Shown: positions 41,831 through 50,417 of the stretch, piece by piece
Layout of the letters: every line of letters starts with the position of its first letter
Numbering within the stretch: position 1 is the stretch's first letter
Assembly (NCBI GenBank): GCA_012270995.1
Contig: JAAXHG010000164.1
Span: 1-51,644, forward strand
Origin: Vicinamibacteraceae bacterium
GTDB lineage: Bacteria > Acidobacteriota > Thermoanaerobaculia > Multivoradales > Multivoraceae
Length of the DNA stretch: 51,644 nt
Direction of reading: 5' to 3'
Notes under the pieces: generated by a model
The model's database searches: none
Told to the model about the DNA's origin: nothing
The model's input: only the letters and a program-made list of their open reading frames with translations
Translations under genes and position numbers: made by a program

Positions 41831-42580
41831 TCAATGCATGTACTGGCCGCCGTTGGCGTAGAAGGTGGCGCCGGTCGTGAACTCGGAGCCGATCATGCAG
41901 TCGACCATCCGGGTGATGTCCTCGAACTCGCCCAGCCGTCCCATCGGCAGGGTGGCGAGTTCTTTCGCCAGGCCGTCCTCCGTCTCCAGGTGGTAGCGGT
42001 CGATGACCTCGCGCGTCCTCACGGATCCCGGCACGAGGCAGTTGACGCGGACCCTGGGCGCCAGTTCCTGGGCCATGCACTTGGTCAGCGCGATGACGCC
42101 GCCCTTCGCGCTGCAGAAGTTCGCTCCGTTCTTGCGCCCGATCTGGCCGCAGGCGGCCCCCAGGTTGATGATCACTCCGGGCCGGTCGGCGTTGTGGAAC
42201 AGGAACTCCTGGCCGCAGACGAAGTGGCCGCGGAGATGCGCGGAGACGACGGAGTCCCACATGTCGTCGGTCAACTCGGTGAAAGGCGCGTCCCGGTTGA
42301 TGCCGGCGAAGTTGATCAGGATGTCGACCTGGCCGAACCGTTCGATCACGGCGTCGAACATCGCGCGCACCTCTTCCCGGTTGGCGACGTCGGCCTGGAC
42401 CTTCATCAGCCGGCCTGCGTCGCCCATCTTGGCGGCGATGCGGTCGTAGGTCGCCTGCGCCTCGGGCTCGATCAGGTAGTTCATCGCCACCCGGTAGCCC
42501 TTGAGCGCGAAGTGCTCGCAGACCTCGGCGCCCAGGCCGCTCGACGCGCCGGTGACCACCATCACTCTGTCTTCGCTCAT
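41831..42580 (-). CDS. SDR-family protein lacking most catalytic residues
   Basis: A 249-aa Rossmann-fold protein with an intact cofactor site (VVTGASSGLGAEV, ILINFAGINRD) and the expected length and C-terminus (TGATFYANGGQYM). The active-site tetrad is mostly replaced: where FabG has N-S-Y-K, alignment by eye gives H115 (SAHLRGHF), A142 (INLGAACGQIG), F155 (GANFCSAKGG) and K159. DNA codons confirm GCC for A142 and TTC for F155. Dehydrogenase chemistry by the usual mechanism is therefore unlikely; it may be a cofactor-binding regulator or use another mechanism. Four bases separate it from the racemase-family gene. Confidence 0.85.
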   Translation of the reverse strand: MSEDRVMVVTGASSGLGAEVCEHFALKGYRVAMNYLIEPEAQATYDRIAAKMGDAGRLMKVQADVANREEVRAMFDAVIERFGQVDILINFAGINRDAPFTELTDDMWDSVVSAHLRGHFVCGQEFLFHNADRPGVIINLGAACGQIGRKNGANFCSAKGGVIALTKCMAQELAPRVRVNCLVPGSVRTREVIDRYHLETEDGLAKELATLPMGRLGEFEDITRMVDCMIGSEFTTGATFYANGGQYMH

Positions 42581-42584
42581 CGAC

Positions 42585-43655
42585 TCACTCCTCCTGACCG
42601 CCCCAGATGTCGCCGACGGTGAACCCGTTCGGGAACGGATCCTCCGGATCGACGACGTACTGGGCAAAGCCCGTAATCCATGCCGTGCCCGCCAGGGTCG
42701 GCACCGCGGCGTCGACGTCTCCCACCTTCGTTTCTCGCACCATGCGACCCGTGAACGTCGTGCCGAGGACGCCCTCATGCACGAAGTCCTGACCGAGGGG
42801 CAGCTCCCCCTTGGCCCACATCGCCGCCATCTTGGCGCAGGTGCCGGTGCCGCAGGGCGAGCGGTCGAGAGCGCCGGTCCAGGTCAGCGGCTTGTTCCAG
42901 TCGAGCTTGCCGGTCGAAACGATCACCGTGTTGCGCCGGTGGGCGCCGGGGTTGAGCGGCGGCGCCGAGAGCTGGCCGATCGTCACGCCGCGGATCTCCG
43001 GGTGGAGCGGGTGGACCGGCGGCGGAAGCTGCTGCTGGCAGGCGGCCTTGATCATCTCGCCGACGCGGGTCGCTTCGGCGGCTTCGTCGGGCGCCAGGGT
43101 GAGCCCGACCTGGTCGGCGTCGGCGATGACGTAGAACATGCCGCCGTAGGCGACGTCGACGGTGACGTTTCCGAGTTCGGGCACGTCGAGCACGGCGTCG
43201 AGGTGGACGGCGAAGGCGGGCACGTTCTCGAACTCGACCCGTTTCACCTTGCCGCGTTCGACGTCGGCGCGCACCCGGATCAGGCCGGCGGGCGACTCCA
43301 GCGTGAGTTCGGTGACCGGCTCGGTGTGCGGCGCCATCCCGGTCTCGATCAGCACGGTGACGACGGCGATCGTGTTCGTTCCCGACATGCCGGGGTACTC
43401 GACCTGCTCCATGATCACGTAGCCGGCGACCGCGTCGGGATGCGTTGGCGGCAGGATCAGGTTGCAGTTCGCCGCGGGATAGCCGCGCGGCTCGCGCAGC
43501 ATGCGCAGGCGCAGATCGTCCGCCTCGGTCTCGAGGTAGCGCATCTTCTCGAACATCGTTGAGCCGGGAACGTCGAGAACGCCGCCGACGATCACGCGGC
43601 CGGGCTCGCCGCCGACATGCGTGTCGACGGCGTGGATCACGTTGGAGACGCGCAT
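42585..43655 (-). CDS. Proline racemase-superfamily enzyme with Ser/Cys pair (hydroxyproline epimerase or dehydratase type)
   Basis: A 356-aa diaminopimelate-epimerase-fold enzyme. The two catalytic positions are S91 (YPGMSGTNTIAVV; the classical racemase has Cys here) and C268 (LDRSPCGTGTCAKM). Cys/Cys members are proline racemases and 4-hydroxyproline epimerases, and Cys/Thr members are trans-3-hydroxyproline dehydratases. Ser/Cys members are reported among enzymes acting on hydroxyprolines. The start is the ATG two bases past the aldo/keto reductase stop. Its TRAP transporter and the DHDPS-family and OCD-family genes in the window fit hydroxyproline catabolism. Exact reaction unresolved. 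Confidence 0.85.
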   Translation of the reverse strand: MRVSNVIHAVDTHVGGEPGRVIVGGVLDVPGSTMFEKMRYLETEADDLRLRMLREPRGYPAANCNLILPPTHPDAVAGYVIMEQVEYPGMSGTNTIAVVTVLIETGMAPHTEPVTELTLESPAGLIRVRADVERGKVKRVEFENVPAFAVHLDAVLDVPELGNVTVDVAYGGMFYVIADADQVGLTLAPDEAAEATRVGEMIKAACQQQLPPPVHPLHPEIRGVTIGQLSAPPLNPGAHRRNTVIVSTGKLDWNKPLTWTGALDRSPCGTGTCAKMAAMWAKGELPLGQDFVHEGVLGTTFTGRMVRETKVGDVDAAVPTLAGTAWITGFAQYVVDPEDPFPNGFTVGDIWGGQEE

Positions 43656-43657
43656 TG

Positions 43658-44713
43658 CTAGCGACTCTCGGCTGGCGGCATGACCGTCATCTTCATCCAG
43701 CCCGCCGTGTTGTGGAAGTCGGCGACGACGCTGCCGGGGGGCACGAGCGCGTCGCAGGCGGCCCGCTGCCCGTCGGTCAAGGTCATGTCGAGCACCGGCA
43801 GCAGGTCCTCCAGGTGCCTGAGCGTGCGCGGTCCGATGAGCGGCGCGGTGATGCCGGGCTGGTCCTTGGTCCAGAGGATCGCGAACTGGGCTGGCGTCAG
43901 GCCGGAGTCGGCCGCGATCCCGGCGAACTTGCGGCCGACCGCGATGCCGGCTCGCGTGACGCGGTCGGCGTAGAAGCCGCCCCGGAGCGCCGCGCGCGAA
44001 CCCTCGGGATAGTCGGAGTCGCTCAGGTAGCGACCGGCGAGCACCCCCATCGCCATCGGCGCCCAGGTGATGATGCCGAGGCCGAGGCGCTCGCACATCG
44101 GGATCAGTTCGTTTTCGATCCGCCGGTCCAGCAGGTTGTACGGCGGCTGCTCGCTGGCGAAGCGGGCGTAGCCCTTCAGCTTGCTCGTCATCACGGCCTC
44201 GGCGACCATCCAGGCCGGGTGAGTCGAGCAGCCGATGTAGCGGATCTTCCCGGCCCGCACCAGGTCGTCCAGAGCCCTCAGGGTTTCGTCGAACGGCATA
44301 TCGGGCGAGGGACGATGCAGTTGGTACAGGTCGATGTAGTCGGTCTGCAGCCTGCGGAGTGAGCCCTCGCATGCCCGGATCAGGTTGATCCGGGAGTGGC
44401 CGTACTCGTTGGGGCCGATGCTGCCGGTGTAGTCCACGACGCTCTCGCCGACGACCCGGCGGCCGTGATCGACCTTGGTGGCAATCAGCAACTCGTGGCG
44501 GCGGCCGTTCGCCTTGAGTGCCCGGCCGATGACCCGCTCGCCCTCGCCCTCGGCGTAGACCTCGCCGGTGTCGATCAGGTTGATGCCGGCGTCCATCGCC
44601 GTCTCCAGCATCCGCACGCACTCCGGCTCCGGCGTCGGATCGGCGAAGTTGTCGCTGCCGAAGCAGAGGGGCGCGACCTTGACACCGGTCCGTCCCAGTA
44701 CGCGGTACTCCAT
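43658..44713 (-). CDS. Aldo/keto reductase
   Basis: A 351-aa TIM-barrel NADPH-dependent reductase, AKR family. The tetrad is visible: the Asp in INLIDTGEVYAEGEGE (about 45), its Tyr (VYAEG), the Lys in LIATKVDHG, and the His in YIDLYQLHRPSPDMPF. IGPRTLRHLEDLL is the NADPH-binding end. AGGAG lies six bases before the ATG. It is the first gene of the six-gene operon (AKR, racemase-family, SDR, dctQ, dctM, dctP). Its promoter probably lies in or next to the MITE-like element 15 bp upstream. Confidence 0.93.
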   Translation of the reverse strand: MEYRVLGRTGVKVAPLCFGSDNFADPTPEPECVRMLETAMDAGINLIDTGEVYAEGEGERVIGRALKANGRRHELLIATKVDHGRRVVGESVVDYTGSIGPNEYGHSRINLIRACEGSLRRLQTDYIDLYQLHRPSPDMPFDETLRALDDLVRAGKIRYIGCSTHPAWMVAEAVMTSKLKGYARFASEQPPYNLLDRRIENELIPMCERLGLGIITWAPMAMGVLAGRYLSDSDYPEGSRAALRGGFYADRVTRAGIAVGRKFAGIAADSGLTPAQFAILWTKDQPGITAPLIGPRTLRHLEDLLPVLDMTLTDGQRAACDALVPPGSVVADFHNTAGWMKMTVMPPAESR

Positions 44714-44727
44714 GAGTGCTCCTGCCC

Positions 44728-44891
44728 TAGCAGTCCGTGGTGGAAGTGCGTGTCGCACCGAGAGCGGTCAGGCGCCCGTCCGGCAAGACGCGACGAGGGA
44801 GCGTATCGGGCCATACTCGACCGAGGAGCAACGATGCCGGGCGGGATGCATGGCCGCTCGAATGCAGCGCGACTTTCACCACGGACTGCTA
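44728..44891. mobile_element. MITE-like element with 20-bp terminal inverted repeats
   Basis: TAGCAGTCCGTGGTGGAAGT at 44728-44747 is mirrored by its reverse complement with one mismatch at 44872-44891, 164 bp end to end. No transposase frame lies inside. A weak partial likeness to its right end (GGCCGCTCGAA..CAGCGCGACTT) recurs near 37577-37605. The element separates the M28 peptidase stop from the AKR start and may supply promoter or terminator signals. Confidence 0.65.
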
Positions 44892-44906
44892 AAGCCGGTC
44901 CCGCGC

Positions 44907-46517
44907 CTACTTGTGCCAGCGCCGCCCGTTGCTGAGACCGTCGGCGCGCGGGAAGAGCTCGTCGCGCATTGCCGCATGGTAGGCGAAGCTGGCCAGGATG
45001 ACGGAGGCCTGCCTCAGGTCGTCGGCGATCAGGCGGTCGTAGACGTCCATGTTCGTGTGGAACGTCGCGTTGAAGAACTCGAGGTCGTCCTGGATGAACT
45101 GGTAGCCCTGGAGCCCCGCTTCGAGAAAGGCCATGTGGTCCGTGCCGCCGGTGTTGCCGGGCACGATCCAGGACATGCCCACGTCGTGGAAGGGCTCCAT
45201 CCAGGCCTCGAAGATCGGCCGCGACTCGTCGTTGCCCTGCAGGTACATGCCGCGGAAGCGGCCGTACCAGTCGACGTTGAAGTAGACCGAGAGGTTCGCG
45301 TGGGCGGCGGGCTTCTCCGGGGACGCCGGGTCGCCGAAGTGCTCGCGGACGTAGCTGCGGGAGCCGAGCAGGCCGCTCTCCTCGGCGCCCCAGAGCGCCG
45401 CCCGGATCGTGCGCCGCGGCTCCAGGCCGGCCGCCCGCAGCAGCCGCATCGCCTCGATCACGATCGCGCTTCCGGCGGCGTTGTCGGTGGCGCCGGTGCC
45501 AGCCGGCTCCGCGTCCAGGTGGCCGCCGATCATCACGACCTCGTGGGCCAGGTCGCCGCCGGGCAGATCGGCGATCACGTTGTAGTCGAGCGGATCGTCG
45601 TCGCTGAGGACGTTGCGGACTTCGATCTCCATCTCGACCGGCGTTCCGGCCGCTAGCAACCGCATCATCCGGTTGTAGTGCTCGGCCGCGACGACGACCC
45701 GCGGCATCGGCACGGGTTCGTCCAGGGGCAGGGGGCCGCGGCCCGAGACGTGAACGATCCCCTTGTCCATCGGGCCGACGTTGGAGGAACCGACCTCGAC
45801 CAGGACGGCGACGCCCTGCCGCTCCAGGAAGGTCTCGATGTCGTGGCGGGAGAGTTCCGGTTCGGCCTCGTCGTCGTCCATCGACTGGCCGGGATTGTTC
45901 CGCGGGTCGATCTCGAGGCGGGCCATGCCGCTGAGTTCCTCGTCGGACAGCCGGACCGCCTGCGGCGAGAAGTTGGGAACCAGCTCCCGCTCGGGCGAGA
46001 TGAGCAGGATCGACGTCTCGACGCGTGTCCGCAGGGCTTCCAGGTCGTCCCGTGTCTCGACGCCGCTGAGGTCTACCGCGGCCACGGGTCCGGCGACCTT
46101 GCCGTCCGTGCTCCGGGTGCCCGGCTGCGCGTAGCCGATGACCGGCTGGTACCGCGGCGCCGTGATGTGAACCGAAGTGTGGCGGTTCTCCCAGGCGTAG
46201 CCGTACTCGCCCCAGGGATCGAGCGTCGCCTGGAGACCGAACTCCTCCAGGGTGTCGCGAGCCCAACTGGCGGCCCCGTCGTAGGAGGGAGAGTTCGCGT
46301 ACCTGGGGCCGTAGAGGTCGGTCAGGACGTGGGCGAACTCCATGACCCGGGAGCGGTTGAACCCCTCGTCGCGGAGTTCGGCGACGACATCGAGGTCGAC
46401 GGGCTCGGTCGGAACGGTCGGCTCTCCGGCGCCCTCTTCGCCGGCCGGCACTCCGCACGCGGCGAGGGTCGCTGCAAGCGCGACCAAGGCGGGCATCCGG
46501 TTGACGCCGCGTGCCAT
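44907..46517 (-). CDS. M28-family metallopeptidase lipoprotein
   Basis: An exported zinc peptidase of ~536 aa. The lipobox is ATLAACG. The catalytic part (about 330-520) has the co-catalytic metal ligands of the M28 fold: VMIGGHLDAEP, ATDNAAGSAI, WGAEESGLLGS (Glu-Glu) and TGGTDHMAFLEAG, with FHTNMDVYDRL near the end. A protease-associated-type insert lies before it. ATG 46517 is preferred over GTG 46520. It could release amino acids for the transporter genes on either side. It is divergent from the symporter gene. Confidence 0.9.
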   Translation of the reverse strand: MARGVNRMPALVALAATLAACGVPAGEEGAGEPTVPTEPVDLDVVAELRDEGFNRSRVMEFAHVLTDLYGPRYANSPSYDGAASWARDTLEEFGLQATLDPWGEYGYAWENRHTSVHITAPRYQPVIGYAQPGTRSTDGKVAGPVAAVDLSGVETRDDLEALRTRVETSILLISPERELVPNFSPQAVRLSDEELSGMARLEIDPRNNPGQSMDDDEAEPELSRHDIETFLERQGVAVLVEVGSSNVGPMDKGIVHVSGRGPLPLDEPVPMPRVVVAAEHYNRMMRLLAAGTPVEMEIEVRNVLSDDDPLDYNVIADLPGGDLAHEVVMIGGHLDAEPAGTGATDNAAGSAIVIEAMRLLRAAGLEPRRTIRAALWGAEESGLLGSRSYVREHFGDPASPEKPAAHANLSVYFNVDWYGRFRGMYLQGNDESRPIFEAWMEPFHDVGMSWIVPGNTGGTDHMAFLEAGLQGYQFIQDDLEFFNATFHTNMDVYDRLIADDLRQASVILASFAYHAAMRDELFPRADGLSNGRRWHK

Positions 46518-46603
46518 CACCGAGTCTTCGTACCTCCGCAGTCTGCTGACCGTTCGGCACTATACAGGCGGCGCCGGGATCACACCGCCACTACACTGCC
46601 GCC
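46518..46603. promoter_or_regulatory. Divergent promoter region
   Basis: Eighty-six bases separate the M28 peptidase start (minus) from the symporter GTG (plus). TATACA lies near 46560 with CTGACC ahead of it, a plausible -10/-35 pair. The symporter GTG has no clear Shine-Dalgarno (CTGCCGCC before it), so it may be leaderless or start elsewhere. Confidence 0.35.
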
Positions 46604-48052
46604 GTGTCAGCGATCGGCATCGCCGTTCTCCTCTTCGTCGCCCTTACGCTGTACGTGGGCGTTCGCACCTACGCGAAGATCCGCGGCCGGGCGACGAACT
46701 ACTACGTCGCTGGCAACGCGATGCCGGTCGGCGTCGTCGGCATCACCCTCTGCGCCCAGGCGTTCGACGCGAACGGCTCGGTGGGCAACGCGTCGCTCGT
46801 CCACTCGGGCGGCTTCTGGGCCGGCGCCGTGATTCCGGTCGGGCTCGCCCTGTGCCTGTTCATCGCCGGCGCCTGGTTCGCCGAGCCGCTGCATCGCATG
46901 CGGCTGATGACCTTGGCCGATTTCTACCGGCGCCGCTACAGCGTCTCCACCGAGACGCTGGCCGCGGGCCTGATGCTGCTGAGCAACGTCGTCCTGGTCG
47001 CGGGCAACCTGGCGGGCCTCGGTCTGCTGTTCGAACTCGTCTTCGGAGCGCCCTACCTCGCCATGCTGGTCGCCGTCGCGCTCTGCATCCTCGCCTACGC
47101 CGTCTCGGGCGGTCTCTACGCCACGATCGCGACCAGCGTGCTGCAGGTCTCGATCTTCATCGTCAGCATCGCCGTCGCCTTCGTCTGGCTCGGCGGCAGC
47201 CACGGCTGGGACACGCTGCTGAGCGCCGCTCCCGAAGGCGCCATGAGTTTGGCGGGCCTCTTCTCGCGGGAGAGCGGCGCGCTCGTCAACTGGGCGGCTC
47301 TCGGGTCGCTGGCTCTGGGCGACATCGTCGCCATCGACTTCATCCAGCGGATGATCTCGGCCGATTCGGGCCGCTCGGCGAAGCGCGGCTGCTACGTCGC
47401 CGGCGGGCTGACCCTCGTGGTCGGTCTCACGGTCTCGCTGATCGGCCTTTCCGCCCACTACTTCGGCCGTGACGCGGGTTCCTCGCTGCTCGTCGACCTG
47501 GCGCTGACCGACCTGCCGCTGCTGATCGGAGGCGCTGTGCTGCTGGGCATCATCGCGGCCAGCATGTCGACCGCGAGCGGCGTCGTGCTCGACCTGGCGA
47601 ACGTGATCACCCGCAACCTCGTCCAGCGCCACAGCCGCTCGACCTGGGACGACGAGCGGATGCTCCGCTTCTCCCGCTGGATCGCCCTGCCGACGATGGC
47701 CGGCGCGGTCGTCTTCGCCTATGTCCGGCCCGAGCCGGGCGTCCTGCTCATCCTCGCCTTCGACATCGTCCTCGCCGGCTGCTTCGTGCCTCTGCTGCTC
47801 GGCCTGTTCTGGCGCAAGGCGAACACGACCGGAGCGCTAGCCGGTGTGATCGCCGGCAGCGCCGCGCGGCTCGCGCTGCACTTCGCCGTCACCGATGCCT
47901 ACCGCGGCCTGGACACCCTGCTGGCTCCGTTGTTCAGTCTGGTCGCGATGGTAGTTGTGTCGTTGATGACCCAGAAGACCCACCGGCCCCGGCACGACGA
48001 ACTCAGGCGCGTGCCGTCCGAACGGGAGCTGGTGGCGGGGATGGACGCCTGA
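46604..48052 (+). CDS. Sodium:solute symporter (SSS) family transporter
   Basis: A 482-aa, ~13-helix SSS transporter. It begins IGIAVLLFVALTLYVGVRTY and shows NYYVAGNAMPVGVVGITLCA (the family's early YxxAG... segment), LADFYRRRYS (conserved FxxxxY/R loop), GGLYATIATSVLQVSIFI and ASMSTASGVVLDLANVITRN, the sodium-site helix. An ASMSTA motif is typical. It would import an organic solute with sodium; amino-acid type substrates are suggested by the neighbours only. GTG start. Confidence 0.9.
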   Translation: MSAIGIAVLLFVALTLYVGVRTYAKIRGRATNYYVAGNAMPVGVVGITLCAQAFDANGSVGNASLVHSGGFWAGAVIPVGLALCLFIAGAWFAEPLHRMRLMTLADFYRRRYSVSTETLAAGLMLLSNVVLVAGNLAGLGLLFELVFGAPYLAMLVAVALCILAYAVSGGLYATIATSVLQVSIFIVSIAVAFVWLGGSHGWDTLLSAAPEGAMSLAGLFSRESGALVNWAALGSLALGDIVAIDFIQRMISADSGRSAKRGCYVAGGLTLVVGLTVSLIGLSAHYFGRDAGSSLLVDLALTDLPLLIGGAVLLGIIAASMSTASGVVLDLANVITRNLVQRHSRSTWDDERMLRFSRWIALPTMAGAVVFAYVRPEPGVLLILAFDIVLAGCFVPLLLGLFWRKANTTGALAGVIAGSAARLALHFAVTDAYRGLDTLLAPLFSLVAMVVVSLMTQKTHRPRHDELRRVPSERELVAGMDA

Positions 48053-48058
48053 CGCGGA

Positions 48059-48105
48059 TGTCGGTGCGCCGGCCGTCTGGCCGGCATCCGGCGCGTAGCG
48101 CCGGC
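48059..48105 (+). repeat. REP-like two-hairpin element, copy C
   Basis: TGTCGGTGCGCC, hairpin 1 at 48068-48085 (GCCGGCC-GTCT-GGCCGGC) and hairpin 2 at 48090-48102 (GGCGC-GTA-GCGCC). It lies seven bases past the symporter stop in a convergent gap, where it could act as a bidirectional terminator. Confidence 0.8.
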
Positions 48106-48124
48106 TTCTGGACTCCTGTGGCGC

Positions 48125-49072
48125 CTACTCCTTCAATGCCTGCCAGACGGCTTTCGCGATCTGAATGTCCTGCACCGCGACACCGGTCAGATCCGCGATC
48201 GTGATCTCGTCCTCGTCCGAGCGCCCCCTGGCCCTGCCGGCGATGATGTCGCCCAGTTCGACGAGACCGGTCTCGGTCACGTGGCCGTCCGTTACCGCGT
48301 AGTGCGACTCACCGTGGTCGATGCACTGCGACCGTGAATCGACAGCACGGACACCCGCTCTTGCGAACAACGCCGGGTCCAGTTCCTGTTTGCCGGGAGC
48401 ATCGCTTCCCATCGCGGTGAGGTGAGTGCCCGGCCGGATCCACTCGGCGCGGACAAGAGCACTCCTCGCCGCCGTGGCGGTGACGATCAGGTTGCTGCTC
48501 TCGCAGAGGTCCTGAAGTGTCTTGGCTATCTGAACGTCGAAGCCGGAATCCGACAGCTCGCTCCGGTACGCCGCCGACTGTTCGGGGCGTCGCGCCCAGA
48601 CCCGGACCCGGTTGCAATCGCGCGCATGCCGCAGGTACTTCAACTGCATGCGGGCCTGCACGCCCGCACCGACAATGCCGATGCACTCGACCGCGTCGGG
48701 TGCCAGATAGCGGGCCGCGATGCAGCCCGCAATGGCGGTTCGGACATCGGTCAGGTAGCCCGAGTCGTCCAGCAACGCCAACGTCTCGCCGGTATCCGCC
48801 GACATGACGATCATCATTCCGTGGCCCGTGGGAAGACCCCGCGAAGCGTTTTCGTAGAAACCGGTCGCGATCTTGACGACGAAGACCTCATCGCCGTGGA
48901 TGTGGCCGTACTTGATGTGGCAATCGCCCGGCGGCGTGTCGAATCCCAGATAGCCGACGGCGGGAACCGTCGCCGCGCCGCTCGACAGCGCCACGAATCC
49001 GGCTTCGATCAAGTCGATGGCGGCGGGTACGTCGAGAACGGATCTGATCTCGTCGAGGCCTGCCGATCGCAT
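48125..49072 (-). CDS. Ornithine cyclodeaminase/mu-crystallin family reductase
   Basis: A 315-aa NAD(P)-dependent enzyme of the OCD family. The Rossmann motif is CIGIVGAGVQARMQLKYLR, and the substrate side is seen in DCHIKYGHIHGD, GLPTGHGMMIVMSADTGET and HLTAMGSDAPGKQELDP. Members include ornithine cyclodeaminase, Δ1-pyrroline-2-carboxylate reductase, EutC and iminosuccinate reductase. The ATG at 49072 is 29 bp from a divergent PLP dehydratase gene. A pyrroline-2-carboxylate reductase role would complete a hydroxyproline route with the racemase-family enzyme; this is inference. Confidence 0.85.
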   Translation of the reverse strand: MRSAGLDEIRSVLDVPAAIDLIEAGFVALSSGAATVPAVGYLGFDTPPGDCHIKYGHIHGDEVFVVKIATGFYENASRGLPTGHGMMIVMSADTGETLALLDDSGYLTDVRTAIAGCIAARYLAPDAVECIGIVGAGVQARMQLKYLRHARDCNRVRVWARRPEQSAAYRSELSDSGFDVQIAKTLQDLCESSNLIVTATAARSALVRAEWIRPGTHLTAMGSDAPGKQELDPALFARAGVRAVDSRSQCIDHGESHYAVTDGHVTETGLVELGDIIAGRARGRSDEDEITIADLTGVAVQDIQIAKAVWQALKE

Positions 49073-49101
49073 TCCGAAAATACTATGTCGGGAACGACGC
49101 C
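49073..49101. promoter_or_regulatory. 29-bp divergent start region
   Basis: Two genes start 29 bp apart on opposite strands. The centre is AT-rich (AAAATACTAT), which could serve as a -10 box for one direction or both. It is too short for two full promoters with leaders, so leaderless transcription or a later real start for one gene is likely. Confidence 0.3.
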
Positions 49102-50067
49102 ATGACCGACCACCCGACCCTCGATGACATCGTCCGGGCGCAGCACCGCCTGAAGGATCATCTGCGGCCGACACCGCTCGAAGATGCCGCCGATCTCGGC
49201 GCCGCGACGTTTCTCAAACTGGAGAACGCCAATCGGACGCACTCGTTCAAGATACGGGGAGCGCTGAACGCCATGCTGTCGCTGAGCGAGGAGGCGCTGG
49301 CCCGGGGCATCGTCGCCGCGTCTTCGGGCAACTTCGCGATGGCGGTCGCTTACGCCGCGCGTTTGTGCGGTGCATCGGCACAGATTCTCATGCCCGTCGC
49401 GACGCCGAAGAAGAAGGTGAGCGGAGTGCGCCGCTACGGCGCCGGTGCCGCCGAAGCGGTGCTCTTCGGCGACAATTTCGATCAGGCCGAGGCTGAAGCC
49501 CTGCGCCGTGCCCAGGGAGGCCTGACCTGGCTGTCGCCCTACAACGACAGGCGGGTGATCGCCGGGGCCGGCACCATCGGCGTCGAGATTGTCTCCGAGT
49601 TGCCCCGGGTCGAAAGGGTGCTGGTTCCCGTGGGCGGCGGCGGGCTGATCTCCGGCGTTGCCACCGCCCTCAAGGAGCTCAACCCCGCGGTCGAGGTGAT
49701 CGGCGTGAGTGCCGAATCAACGCCGGCGATGTTCAACGTCTTCCACGACGCCGACAGACCACAAGTCTGGAACACCCTTGCCGAGGCGCTTTCGGGCGAT
49801 ATCGAGGCGGGCTCGATGACTGTGCCGATCTGCAAGCGCTACCTGGACGATGTGGTGCTCGTTGCCGAGGAGCAGATCGCGTCGGCGATGCGTTTCCTGG
49901 TCGATGTGCAGGGTTGGGTGGTCGAAGGCGGCGGCGCGGTCGGTGTGGCGGCCCTGTTGCAGGGCGTGATACCGCGCGACGGCAAGATCACCGCGGTGGT
50001 CGTCAGCGGCGGCAATGTCGACGGAGAGACGTTGCGGCGGATTCTCCAGCCTCCTGAAGGTGCGTAG
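49102..50067 (+). CDS. PLP-dependent threonine dehydratase-like enzyme
   Basis: A 321-aa fold-type II PLP enzyme. The Schiff-base Lys is in HSFKIRGALNAM (about 50), the PLP-phosphate Gly loop is VPVGGGGLISGVA, and ASSGNFAMAVAYAA contributes the substrate loop. It lacks the ACT regulatory domain of biosynthetic IlvA, so it is a catabolic threonine/serine/hydroxyaspartate-type dehydratase. The combination with an OCD-family enzyme resembles EutB/EutC of ectoine utilisation or BhcB/BhcD of the beta-hydroxyaspartate cycle, but the other genes of those pathways are not in view. The next gene starts two bases after its stop. Confidence 0.88.
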   Translation: MTDHPTLDDIVRAQHRLKDHLRPTPLEDAADLGAATFLKLENANRTHSFKIRGALNAMLSLSEEALARGIVAASSGNFAMAVAYAARLCGASAQILMPVATPKKKVSGVRRYGAGAAEAVLFGDNFDQAEAEALRRAQGGLTWLSPYNDRRVIAGAGTIGVEIVSELPRVERVLVPVGGGGLISGVATALKELNPAVEVIGVSAESTPAMFNVFHDADRPQVWNTLAEALSGDIEAGSMTVPICKRYLDDVVLVAEEQIASAMRFLVDVQGWVVEGGGAVGVAALLQGVIPRDGKITAVVVSGGNVDGETLRRILQPPEGA

Positions 50068-50069
50068 CC

Positions 50070-50369
50070 GTGCCCGGTGACGTTTCCCTGCGCCTGGGAG
50101 ATCTCCTCCGGCGTGAACTCGAGGCGGAGGGCCTCCATGTGGAGACCGCCACCGAGGACGGCGAGCCGGTCCTGGTCGTCGGCGAGATGAAGGTCTACCC
50201 TCGTAGTCTGCTCGAAGGGCAGATCGCCGAAGCGGGCGACCCCGAAGCTGTCGACCTCGACTGGCTCGTTAGGGCCCACCGCGCCTACTTTCGCAACCTC
50301 CGGCGGTTTCATCCGAGTCTGGTCGCGCCGGCGCGTGATGGACGGCGCTCCGGATCGACCGATGTGTGA
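50070..50369 (+). CDS. Small hypothetical protein, operon partner of the dehydratase
   Basis: A 99-aa protein with GTG start two bases behind the dehydratase stop. Visible sequence is LGDLLRRELEAEGLHVETA, then EPVLVVGEMKVYPRSLLEGQ and LDWLVRAHRAYFRNLRRFHP. It is soluble and acidic at first, then aromatic and basic. No family is recognised. The C-terminal Arg/Gly/Ser stretch looks like filler. Coupling suggests co-expression with the dehydratase. Confidence 0.5.
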   Translation: MPGDVSLRLGDLLRRELEAEGLHVETATEDGEPVLVVGEMKVYPRSLLEGQIAEAGDPEAVDLDWLVRAHRAYFRNLRRFHPSLVAPARDGRRSGSTDV

Positions 50370-50417
50370 ACTGTGGTCTACAGTTCGTCGCGGTCGAAGT
50401 GCTGGAAAGCGGGAGTG

